Origin: Actinomadura citrea
Lineage (GTDB): Bacteria; Actinomycetota; Actinomycetes; Streptosporangiales; Streptosporangiaceae
DNA length: 64,000 nucleotides
Assembly: GCF_013409045.1 (NCBI RefSeq)
Contig: NZ_JACCBT010000001.1
Span: 868,001-932,000 of the forward strand
Direction of reading: 5' to 3'
Below the pieces are notes generated by a model. It was given only the letters and a program-made list of their open reading frames with translations, did no database searches and had not been told where the DNA came from. Position numbers and translations under genes: made by a program. This document shows, piece after piece, positions 8,912 through 16,247 of the stretch (its first letter is position 1; each line of letters opens with the position of its first letter).

Positions 8912-9535
8912 TCAACCGCCCGACGCGACCTCTGCGAGCCGCTCCCACCGGTACAGATGCCCGTCCCTCACCTGGGCGACCAGATACGCGGCGGCCACCC
9001 GCAGAGGGACCGGCTCGGGGCGCAGGTCGAGAGCGTCGATGACGGGCGCGGCGGGTCCGTCGGCGTTGCTGTAGGCGACGGAGATGTGCGGTGTCCAGCC
9101 TGGCTCGCCGTCGAGCGGGTGCACACCCACGGTCTCGGCCGCGGCCTGGCGCATCGCCTGCCGGACCGGATCGAGCCCGCGCCCCGGACGGACGCCGAGC
9201 GCCACCCCCTCGCTGTGAACCCACAGCCGCCCGACCTCCACCTCGATCGGTTCAAGGGCGGCCAGACGACCGGCGACCCCCGCGGTGAGCGCCTCCACCT
9301 GCTCGCCGGACATCTCGTCCTCGAACCCGACGATCTGCGTGGTCATGTGCAGCCACTCGGCAGGAACGAGATCCAGCCCGTCCACCCCGGCGAGCTTCTC
9401 CTGGTAACGACGGACCAGGTCGAACACCTCCGGCTGCCCGTCGGGCAGGATGTGCCAGAGCAGCATCCTCCGTCCAGGCCGCATCCCCGGAAGCCACCAC
9501 CAGTGGTCGGACATGCGTTCGGGCATCGGGTTCAC
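8912..9535 (-). CDS. 2H phosphoesterase / 2'-5' RNA ligase-like protein
   Basis: A 207-residue member of the 2H superfamily (LigT-like), which cleaves or joins cyclic phosphodiesters in RNA ends or nucleotides. The two signature motifs are HMTT (His63) and HISV (His150), about 85 residues apart as expected for the two-lobed fold. GTG start is preceded by GGAGG. The biological substrate is unknown. It is convergent with the CoA operon and shows no operon partner. Confidence 0.8.
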   Translation of the reverse strand: MNPMPERMSDHWWWLPGMRPGRRMLLWHILPDGQPEVFDLVRRYQEKLAGVDGLDLVPAEWLHMTTQIVGFEDEMSGEQVEALTAGVAGRLAALEPIEVEVGRLWVHSEGVALGVRPGRGLDPVRQAMRQAAAETVGVHPLDGEPGWTPHISVAYSNADGPAAPVIDALDLRPEPVPLRVAAAYLVAQVRDGHLYRWERLAEVASGG

Positions 9536-9674
9536 GGGGCCTCCAAAGCGCTCAACGCCAGCATGCCGGACGCGCCGCTCAGGCCGGGAACACCGGCCCG
9601 GCCGTGCGGGCCCTTCGAGGGACGGGGCGAGGGGCGGTGCCGGTGGCCCACCCTGTGGCCACCGGCTACGACGA

Positions 9675-10391
9675 TCAGGCGGGTGGTGCGATGCCGAGCG
9701 ATCCGATGAGGTCGATCATCTCGTCGCGGTAGATGGTGGCGGGTTCGTGGGTGAGCGTGCGCAGGTGGCCGTAGATCTCCAGGGCCACCAGGCCGTGCAT
9801 GCGGCCCCACACGCGGAGCGCGAGCGCGACGGCGGCCGGCGGGAGGCCGGGGAACTTCGCCTGAATGTGGGCTGCCAGGCCGGGGTCGAAGTCCTTCCAC
9901 GAATAGCGGCGCAGGCCCGGCTGCAAGGGCTCGGCCTGCGGCCAGATCGCGGCGATGAGGCCGGTGAGACCGGTGCAGGCGCGCTGCTCGGCCTCCTTGG
10001 CGGGTCCGTCGTCGGGCGCCTGGTAGCCCGACACCGGATCGCCGTAGACCAGACGGAAGCCCTCGGGGTTGGCCAGGGCCCATTCACGGACGGTCTGAGC
10101 CCAGGCCAGGATCCGTCCGCCGGGGTCGTCGGCGGGCACGGCGTCACGCGCGGCCTCCGCCGCGTCCACCAGCGAGGTGTAGACGTCGCTGATCAGCGTG
10201 GTGATCAAGTCGTCGCGGGTGGCGTAGTAGCTGTAGATCGCGCCCGCGGTCATGCCCATCTGGCGGGCGATGGCCCGCAGTGAGATGGCGTCGGGTCCGC
10301 CGTCCGCCATGAGCTCGAGCGCGATCGTCTTGATCTCCGCGCTGGCCTGCGCGCGCAGCCGGTCGCGTCGGCTCGTCGTCTGATCGTTCAC
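9675..10391 (-). CDS. TetR family repressor of the adjacent MFS pump
   Basis: A 238-residue TetR-type regulator. The N-terminal helix-turn-helix reads ISLRAIARQMGMTAGAIYSYY and the C-terminal ligand domain is of the TetR_C type common in efflux repressors. GTG 10391 is chosen as start; an in-frame GTG nine bases upstream (10400) is possible. It is divergent from the DHA2 transporter, with palindromes in the shared promoter, so it probably represses both itself and the pump and releases DNA on binding a pump substrate. Confidence 0.85.
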   Translation of the reverse strand: MNDQTTSRRDRLRAQASAEIKTIALELMADGGPDAISLRAIARQMGMTAGAIYSYYATRDDLITTLISDVYTSLVDAAEAARDAVPADDPGGRILAWAQTVREWALANPEGFRLVYGDPVSGYQAPDDGPAKEAEQRACTGLTGLIAAIWPQAEPLQPGLRRYSWKDFDPGLAAHIQAKFPGLPPAAVALALRVWGRMHGLVALEIYGHLRTLTHEPATIYRDEMIDLIGSLGIAPPA

Positions 10392-10393
10392 GC

Positions 10394-10421
10394 TTGACAC
10401 TCTACAGCGTTGTAGTACTGT
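10394..10421 (+). promoter_or_regulatory. Promoter of MFS pump with TetR operator in the spacer
   Basis: TTGACA (10394-10399) and TACTGT (10416-10421) are separated by 16 bp, a good housekeeping sigma promoter reading toward the pump. The palindrome CTACA-GCGT-TGTAG (10402-10415) fills the spacer exactly, so a bound repressor would block polymerase. Confidence 0.65.
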
Positions 10422-10455
10422 CCGCCGTGGCAAAGTTGAACGGCGTGTAGTAAAT

Positions 10456-10464
10456 CAACGCTGT
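10456..10464. promoter_or_regulatory. Second TetR half-site near the pump start
   Basis: CAACGCTGT is the exact reverse complement of ACAGCGTTG at 10404-10412 within the main operator. It lies just upstream of the ribosome binding site AAGGAG (10466-10471). It is a candidate auxiliary operator. Confidence 0.45.
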
Positions 10465-10477
10465 GAAGGAGAAGCTC

Positions 10478-11932
10478 GTGGAACAGGCCCCGTCCCGGCC
10501 GCCGACACGTGCCGGCCTCAGGCTGGCGCTGCTGGCGTTCACCCAGCTCATCGTCGCTCTCGACTACAACATCGTTTATGTGGCGCTGCCCGACGTCGCC
10601 GGCGCGCTCGGCTTCACCGCGGCGTCGGTGCAGTGGGTGGTCAGCGCTTACGCCGTCGGTCTCGGCGGGCTCCTGCTCTTCGGCGGCCGGGCCGTCGACA
10701 GGCTGGGCCCGCGGCGCATGTTCATGCTCGGTCTGGCCCTGTACGGCGTCGCCTCCCTCGCCGGTGGCCTCGCGCCGGACGCCGGTGTGCTGATCGCCGC
10801 CCGCGCCGTTCAAGGTGTCGGCGGGGCACTGCTCACCCCGGCGACGCTCGCGCTGATCTACAGGGGGTTCGCCGAAGGCCCCGAACGCAACCGGGCACTG
10901 GGTGCCTGGGGCATGGCGGGCAGCGCCGGTCTGGCCGCAGGTTCGCTGCTCGGCGGCGTGCTGACCAACTACCTGGGCTGGGAGTGGGTGTTCTTCGTGA
11001 ACGTCCCGCTGGCCCTCGGCGCCGCACTGGCCGCGCTGCGGCTGCTGGCAACCGATCCGCCCCGCGTCTCCGGCTTCGGCGGGTTCGATCTGCCGGGCGC
11101 GCTGCTGGCGACCGCGGGCTCGGTGCTGCTGGTGCTCGGCCTGGCGAGCGGGCCGGAGCACGGCTGGGGGTCGCTGCGCGGCGCTGGTGCGCTGACCGCC
11201 GGAACCGCGCTGCTGGGAGCGCTGCTCGTCGTCGAGTCACGCACCCGGGACCCGCTGGTCCCGCCGCGACTCCTGCGCAATCGCGGCCTGGCCACGACCA
11301 TGGCGGTGATCGCCGTGTTCCAGGGGACCCTGGGCGGAGGCTACTACGTGCTCACCTCCTACCTGCAGCCCGTCCTGGGCTACAGCGCCCTGGAGGCGGG
11401 GCTGACGTTCCTGCCCCTCACCGTCGTCTGCATGGCCGCCGCTCTGAAGATCGCCCCGGCGATGCTCGGCCGGTGGGGCGTCCGCACCACGCTCAGCATC
11501 GGCATGCTCGGCGCCGGAGCGGGGATCGCCGTCCTGGTCGCCGGGATGCCGGCCGAAGGCGGATTCTGGACGCTGATGCCCGGCAGCCTCATCTGGGGCG
11601 TCTTCGGCGGTGTCGCCTTCGTCGCCCTGTTCGCCTCGGCCGGCGCCGGAATCACGCCTCATGAGCAGGGCGTCGCCTCTGGGCTGGCCAGCACTGCCAA
11701 GGAGGTCGGCGGCGCCATGGGCTTGGCGGTCTTCGTCGCCGTCGCCACCGCGGGCCGCGCCACCGGCCCCGCCACCCCCGGCCTCCTGGACGGCCTCCAC
11801 ACGGCCGGATGGGCCGCCGCGGCCGTCACCGCCGCCGGGGGGCTCATCGCCCTTGCGCTCAAGCCCGACGCGGCGAAGACCGCGCCGGGGAAAGAACCCG
11901 ACCCCGTGCCTGTGGAGGAAGTCGCCCCATGA
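10478..11932 (+). CDS. DHA2-family MFS drug efflux transporter
   Basis: A 484-residue 14-helix major facilitator of the DHA2 drug:H+ antiporter type, exporting lipophilic cations or antibiotics. Helix 1 carries FTQLIVALDYNIVYVALPDV, close to the family's LDxTIVNVALP motif C/D1 but with Tyr-Asn at the variable positions. Motif A is GGRAVDRLGPRR; the antiporter motif C region is GMAGSAGLAAGSLLGG. GTG 10478 is preferred over GTG 10463 because AAGGAG lies six bases before it. It is controlled by the divergent TetR gene. Confidence 0.9.
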   Translation: MEQAPSRPPTRAGLRLALLAFTQLIVALDYNIVYVALPDVAGALGFTAASVQWVVSAYAVGLGGLLLFGGRAVDRLGPRRMFMLGLALYGVASLAGGLAPDAGVLIAARAVQGVGGALLTPATLALIYRGFAEGPERNRALGAWGMAGSAGLAAGSLLGGVLTNYLGWEWVFFVNVPLALGAALAALRLLATDPPRVSGFGGFDLPGALLATAGSVLLVLGLASGPEHGWGSLRGAGALTAGTALLGALLVVESRTRDPLVPPRLLRNRGLATTMAVIAVFQGTLGGGYYVLTSYLQPVLGYSALEAGLTFLPLTVVCMAAALKIAPAMLGRWGVRTTLSIGMLGAGAGIAVLVAGMPAEGGFWTLMPGSLIWGVFGGVAFVALFASAGAGITPHEQGVASGLASTAKEVGGAMGLAVFVAVATAGRATGPATPGLLDGLHTAGWAAAAVTAAGGLIALALKPDAAKTAPGKEPDPVPVEEVAP

Positions 11933-12074
11933 GCACCGACAACGAGTGGTCGGCCACTTCAAGTAGCACCGCAAGCCGAAGAGGTGTGTTTGGGTACACC
12001 GCCTGAGGGGCCTGAGTTCACCGGCTTCCGGGTGTGTAGGCCGATGGTGTGAAGACACCCTGCTTCTTAGCGTC

Positions 12075-13337
12075 ATGGGCATGGAAATGAGCTTCGTGGG
12101 CAGGCGCGTGTCGCGGGTCCTGCTCGGTGCCGCGCTGGTCGTGTCGGGCGCGGGTTGTGCCGCGCAGCCCGGAGAACATGCCGCGGCTGCGGCCGGACGG
12201 TCGGACGTCACCGGCGGGCGGGGGACGGTGGTCTCGGTGACGCCGGTGGTCAGCATGTCGCGGTCGCAGGTCCGCGACTACCTGGGCGATGAGGGGCTGA
12301 CGTCTCCGCCGCCGCGCAGTGGGGTGAGCGGCTTCAGGGTCGTCTACCGCACCGTCTCCGCGACCGGCCGCCCCACCGTTGCCAGTGGCGTCGTCGTCCT
12401 GCCCAGCGACACCGCCGGGACGGTGCGGGCGGTCAGCTTCACCCATGGAACCCATGCCGGACGCAGTACCGCCGGTTCGGTCGCCGCGGACGGCCAGAGC
12501 AGGATCGCGGCGATCTACTACGCCACCGCCGGATACGCCGGTGTCGCCCCCGACTACCTCGGTCTCGGCGAGGGGCCCGGAGCGCACCCCTACCTGGACG
12601 CCGCCTCGGAGGCGTCCGCATCGCTGGACATGCTCCGCGCCGCCCGCGCCGTCGCCGCCCGGCAGGGCAGAGGACTGGAACGGCGGGTGCTGGTGACCGG
12701 CTTCTCGCAGGGCGGCCAGGCCGCCATGGCGCTGGGACGTCGACTGCAAAGCGGCACCGACTCCTATCTGCGGCTGGGCGCGCTGGCCCCGATCAGCGGG
12801 ACGTACGACCTGCGGCGCGCGCAGCTCCCGGAATCCCTGCGCGCCCGGGGATCGCTGGACCCGCGCGTGTCCGCGTTCAACCTCGCCTACGCCACGGTGT
12901 CCTGGAACCGGCTCCACCACCTGTACAAGGCGCCCTCGGAGGTCTTCCAGGCGCCCTATGACACCACCGTGGAACGGCTCTTCGACGGCAGCCATGATGA
13001 ATCGGACATCTTCCCGCAGCTCCCCGCCAGTCCCGATCGGCTGGTGACCCAGCGCTACCTGCGCCGGCTCGACCACCCCTCCGGCGCCCTCCTGCGGGCG
13101 ATCCGTGCGGCCGACGGCACCTGCGACTGGGCTCCGAGCGTCCCGACCAGGCTCTACGGCGCGTCCGGCGACGAGCAGGTCACCTTCGGCAACACGCGCA
13201 ACTGCGTCCGCGCTCTCCGCGCCCACGGGACCCGGCCGCAGGTCGTGGACTACGGCACCGGCACTGGCACCGATCATTTCGCGACCCTCCACCGCGCCCT
13301 GCCCGACACGCTGCGCTGGTTCCAGACCCAGACATGA
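12075..13337 (+). CDS. Secreted lipoprotein lipase / alpha-beta hydrolase
   Basis: A 420-residue alpha/beta hydrolase of the secretory-lipase type. The N-terminus is a lipoprotein signal with lipobox VSGAGC (Cys28), so the mature enzyme should be anchored to the outer face of the membrane. The nucleophile elbow is GFSQGG (Ser211); the terminal histidine is probably in TDHFATL near residue 405, and an acid residue in GASGDEQVTF. Substrate is an ester or acylglycerol; the exact type is unknown. Three ATG codons (12075, 12081, 12087) could start it. It follows the MFS gene by 142 bp and probably has its own promoter. Confidence 0.82.
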   Translation: MGMEMSFVGRRVSRVLLGAALVVSGAGCAAQPGEHAAAAAGRSDVTGGRGTVVSVTPVVSMSRSQVRDYLGDEGLTSPPPRSGVSGFRVVYRTVSATGRPTVASGVVVLPSDTAGTVRAVSFTHGTHAGRSTAGSVAADGQSRIAAIYYATAGYAGVAPDYLGLGEGPGAHPYLDAASEASASLDMLRAARAVAARQGRGLERRVLVTGFSQGGQAAMALGRRLQSGTDSYLRLGALAPISGTYDLRRAQLPESLRARGSLDPRVSAFNLAYATVSWNRLHHLYKAPSEVFQAPYDTTVERLFDGSHDESDIFPQLPASPDRLVTQRYLRRLDHPSGALLRAIRAADGTCDWAPSVPTRLYGASGDEQVTFGNTRNCVRALRAHGTRPQVVDYGTGTGTDHFATLHRALPDTLRWFQTQT

Positions 13338-13362
13338 GCCGAGCGGCCATGACAAAAAGGAA

Positions 13363-13387
13363 GTCCTGGCCGCATAACGGCCAGGAC
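13363..13387 (-). terminator. Rho-independent terminator of the 66-residue gene
   Basis: GTCCTGGCCG-CATAA-CGGCCAGGAC forms a perfect 10-bp stem. Read on the minus strand it is followed by TTCCTTTTT, a true U-tract rarely this clear in so GC-rich a genome. It lies between convergent genes and may also stop the lipase transcript. Confidence 0.85.
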
Positions 13388-13439
13388 CCTTATAGGAGCT
13401 CCCGAAATTCATCGAGATGAGAGCTTTGAAAGCAGTTGC

Positions 13440-13640
13440 TTACCCGTAGTAGACCCCACTGCAGTACGTGCAGATCTTGAAGCCCTTCGTGTGGTGGTCC
13501 ACCAGATTGTGGTTGCCATCCGGGCTCGAAGGGCAGTCCCCCATGCAGATCGGAAGGTTGGAGGACTCGGGCTGCTGGTCGAACGGTGTCTCGGGCGGCA
13601 GGTCGGACTGCGGCTCGAGCTTCGGCTCCATCAAAAGCAC
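13440..13640 (-). CDS. 66-residue cysteine-containing protein of unknown function
   Basis: I do not recognise this protein. It has an acidic, Pro/Gln-rich N-terminal half and a C-terminal half with two cysteine pairs: Cys32-x3-Cys36 and Cys57-x2-Cys60 (ICTYCSGVYYG at the extreme C-terminus), with His44, His49 and His50 between them. This could bind zinc or form disulfides. Start is GTG 13640 with GGGGAG seven bases upstream; a longer frame to 13697 lacks such a site. Its lower GC, own ribosome binding site and own U-tract terminator argue that it is expressed. No signal peptide is visible. Confidence 0.6.
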   Translation of the reverse strand: MLLMEPKLEPQSDLPPETPFDQQPESSNLPICMGDCPSSPDGNHNLVDHHTKGFKICTYCSGVYYG

Positions 13641-13863
13641 GTTGTAACTCCCCAGTTTGTTTGCTGGTCCGCGTTTGAGGTGCGGCCAAGCGTTCACGCA
13701 GGACTGTCCGGTGCGGCGTTGGCCGGCAAGCTTCAGTGAAGAAGAATGTGGCGATTGTGGGGCTTGTCACACGGGCTACGTGCTGAGATGATTGAAGTTT
13801 TTCCCAGGCAGGCGAGGTGGATGAGAAGGAGTGAGAGAGCCCGGTTCGGCATAGGTTTGCCGG

Positions 13864-15051
13864 ATGAGCGTGATCGTTGCCGTTGCCGCGACGTTGGTCC
13901 TCACCTGGGTTCCGGCGTGGTTGTGGCGGCGGCATCGGCGGCGGGGGGATCTCGGGGGGCCTGAGCGGCGGGCGACCTTCGAGACCCTGCACACCGCTTC
14001 GCGGGCGGCGCCGGCGTTTCGGGGCGGGTTGACCGAGCAGGGGGCGCAGAAGGCGGCTCGGCATCTGCGGGCGCTGCTCGGGTGCGAGGCGCTCGCCATC
14101 ACCGATGGGGAGCGGCTGCTGGCCTGGGACGGGGAGCACGACCATCACGCGGTGGACGGGCCGAAGCACGCCGAGGTCACGCGCGGAAACGGGCGCACGC
14201 AGGTGCACGATGTGGACTGTGACCGGCTCGACTGCCCGATCCGTCGCGTCGTGGTCGTGCCGCTCGCCACCGATGACCGGGTGGTCGGGACGCTGGCCGC
14301 CTACGGGGAGGACGTTCCGGCGGGGTTGATCCGCGCAGCCGAGGAGGTCGCGCAGTGGGTGGACGCCCAGCTCGAACTCGCGGATCTGGACCATTCGCGG
14401 ACGCTCCTGATGGAGGCGGAGATGCGGGCGCTGCGGGCGCAGATCTCGCCGCACTTCATCTACAACTCGCTGACGACGATCGCCTCGTTCGTCCGGTCCG
14501 ACCCGGAGCGGGCGCGGGAACTGCTGCTGGAGTTCGCCGGGTTCACGCGGTACTCGTTCCGGCGGCACGGCGACTTCACGACGCTGGCGGAGGAACTGCG
14601 GTCGATCGACCGGTACCTGCTGCTCCAGCGCGCCCGGTTCGGGGAGGAGCTGCGGGTGATGCTGCGGATCGCGCCCGAGGTGCTGCCGGTGGCCGTGCCG
14701 TTCCTGTGCCTGCAGCCGCTCGTGGAGAACGCCGTCCGGCACGGGCTCCAGGACCGGTCCGAGCCCGGGGTGATCACGATCATCGCGGAGGACGCCGGGG
14801 CCGACTGCGTGATCAGTGTGGAGGACGACGGGATCGGCATGGATCCCGAGGACGTCCGCCGCCTGCTGTCGGGGGAGCGGCCCGAGCCGTCCGCCGACGA
14901 CGCCGCCGGGATCGGGCTCGCCAACGTCGACGCGCGGCTCCGGCAGGTGTACGGGGACGAGTACGGCCTCGCCGTGGAGACCGGGCCGGGCGCCGGGACC
15001 AAGGTCACCGTGCGGGTGCCGAAGTACCGGCCCGGCGTCACGGCCTCTTGA
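13864..15051 (+). CDS. LytS/YehU-type sensor histidine kinase
   Basis: A 395-residue membrane-tethered histidine kinase. One N-terminal helix (2-21) is followed by a GAF-like sensing region (about 55-165), a coiled segment (ELADLDHSRTLLMEAEMRALRAQ), and the His_kinase domain with the phosphoacceptor in QISPHFIYNSL (His197). ATP-binding motifs are LQPLVENAVRHG, DDGIGM and GIGLANVDARL. Four cysteines or histidines cluster in HDVDCDRLDC (115-124), which might sense metal or redox. It pairs with the LytTR regulator immediately downstream, and the pair lies ahead of symporter genes it may control. Confidence 0.9.
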   Translation: MSVIVAVAATLVLTWVPAWLWRRHRRRGDLGGPERRATFETLHTASRAAPAFRGGLTEQGAQKAARHLRALLGCEALAITDGERLLAWDGEHDHHAVDGPKHAEVTRGNGRTQVHDVDCDRLDCPIRRVVVVPLATDDRVVGTLAAYGEDVPAGLIRAAEEVAQWVDAQLELADLDHSRTLLMEAEMRALRAQISPHFIYNSLTTIASFVRSDPERARELLLEFAGFTRYSFRRHGDFTTLAEELRSIDRYLLLQRARFGEELRVMLRIAPEVLPVAVPFLCLQPLVENAVRHGLQDRSEPGVITIIAEDAGADCVISVEDDGIGMDPEDVRRLLSGERPEPSADDAAGIGLANVDARLRQVYGDEYGLAVETGPGAGTKVTVRVPKYRPGVTAS

Positions 15052-15065
15052 CGCCCGGCCGGTAC
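15024..15065 (+). terminator. 17-bp stem-loop across the kinase stop codon
   Basis: Arms 15024-15040 and 15049-15065 pair over 17 bases with one mismatch, around an 8-nt loop; the kinase TGA lies at the base of the loop. It sits 40 bases before the response-regulator start. It can act as an attenuator or partial terminator that sets kinase-to-regulator ratio. Confidence 0.6.
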
Positions 15066-15105
15066 TTGACTGGAATGTGGCGAATGGCGGCGGAAGGACG
15101 GTGCG

Positions 15106-15852
15106 GTGTTGCGTGTCCTGGCGGTGGATGACGAGGCGCCCGCGCTCGACGACCTCGTTCACCTGCTGCGCGCCGACCCGCGCATCGGCGAGATCGACAC
15201 CGCCCGGGACGGGGCCGCCGCGCTCCGCAAGCTCGACCGGGCCCTCGCCGAGGGGCGCCCCGTCGCCGCCGTCTTCCTCGACATCCGGATGCCCGGCCTG
15301 GACGGCACCGTGCTCGGCCGCGTCCTCGCCCAGTTCGCCCGCGCCCCGCAGATCGTCTACGTGACGGCCTACGAGGAGCACGCCGTGGACGCGTTCGAGA
15401 TCAAGGCGACCGACTACATCCTCAAGCCGGTGCGGCCGGAGCGGCTGGCGGTGGCGATCCGGCGGGTCACCGAGGCCGCCCGGGAGGACGAGGTCGCGCC
15501 GGAGCCGTCCGAGCCGGAGGCCATGCCGGTCGAGCTGGGCGGGGTGACGCGGTTCGTCACGCCGGGCGAGGTGCTGTACGTGGAGGCGCAGGGCGACTAC
15601 GCGCGGCTCCACACGTCCGGCGGCAGTCATCTGGTGCGCATTCCGCTCGCCGCGCTGAGCGAGCGGTGGAGCGGCGCCGGGTTCGTCCGGGTGCACCGCA
15701 GCCATCTCGTCGCGCTGGCGGCGATCACGGAGCTGCGGCTGGACTCGGGACGCTGCACCGTCATCGTGGGCGGCGCCGAGCTGCCGGTCGCCCGCCGGCA
15801 CGTGCGCGAGTTGCGCGACCTGCTCGTCCGCCGGGCGAGGCGGTCCCCCTGA
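15106..15852 (+). CDS. LytTR-family response regulator
   Basis: A 248-residue regulator: CheY-like receiver (1-120) with acidic pair Asp8-Asp9, phosphoacceptor Asp59 (FLDIRMPGLDG) and Lys in DYILKP; then a Glu/Pro linker and a LytTR DNA-binding domain (about 145-245, with GEVLYVEAQGDYARLHT and FVRVHRSHLV). It is the partner of the upstream kinase. GTG start with GGAAGG eight bases upstream. Downstream sodium/solute symporters are the likely targets, by analogy with kinase/LytTR pairs that control carboxylate uptake. Confidence 0.92.
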   Translation: MLRVLAVDDEAPALDDLVHLLRADPRIGEIDTARDGAAALRKLDRALAEGRPVAAVFLDIRMPGLDGTVLGRVLAQFARAPQIVYVTAYEEHAVDAFEIKATDYILKPVRPERLAVAIRRVTEAAREDEVAPEPSEPEAMPVELGGVTRFVTPGEVLYVEAQGDYARLHTSGGSHLVRIPLAALSERWSGAGFVRVHRSHLVALAAITELRLDSGRCTVIVGGAELPVARRHVRELRDLLVRRARRSP

Positions 15853-15938
15853 GCGGGCCGGACGCGCGGGACGTCGCGCCCGGGCGGACGCTGGTCACCG
15901 GGCCGCGGACCCGGACCGTCCGGCGGCCCCGGTACCCG

Positions 15939-16247
15939 GTGACGCGGGAGATCGACGAGCAGACCGGGCTCGGCGAGGCGTACATGCGGTCGCTGGTGCG
16001 CGCCCAGTGGCGGCTCGCGGCCCGGTTGTGCCTGGTCCTCGCCGTGGTGGTGCTCGGCCTGCCGCTGCTGTTCGCGCTCGTCCCCGCGGTGCGCGAGCAG
16101 GAGGTGCTCGGGCTGCCGCTGCCGTGGGTGCTGCTCGGCGGGCTGATCTACCCGTGGTTCGTCGCCTGCGGCTGGTGGTACGTCCGGCAGGCCGAGCGCA
16201 ACGAGGACGACTTCGCCGACCTCGTCGACCGGGCCGACCGGCTGTGA
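15939..16247 (+). CDS. Small two-helix membrane partner of the SSS symporter
   Basis: A membrane protein of about 102 residues with two transmembrane helices and a polar C-terminus (RQAERNEDDFADLVDRADRL). It resembles the DUF485/YjcH-like small subunits encoded next to acetate-type symporters. The start is unsure: GTG 15939 is the only normal in-frame start after the regulator gene, but the frame stays open upstream to a CTG at 15849 that overlaps the regulator stop, and the residues before the GTG (RRPRYP) look like part of the protein. The next gene begins at its stop codon (GTGA). Confidence 0.72.
   Translation: MTREIDEQTGLGEAYMRSLVRAQWRLAARLCLVLAVVVLGLPLLFALVPAVREQEVLGLPLPWVLLGGLIYPWFVACGWWYVRQAERNEDDFADLVDRADRL

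Noticed and set aside
13440..13697. Longer 85-residue version of the small cysteine protein
   Set aside because: The upstream start at 13697 has no ribosome binding site, while GTG 13640 has GGGGAG seven bases upstream.
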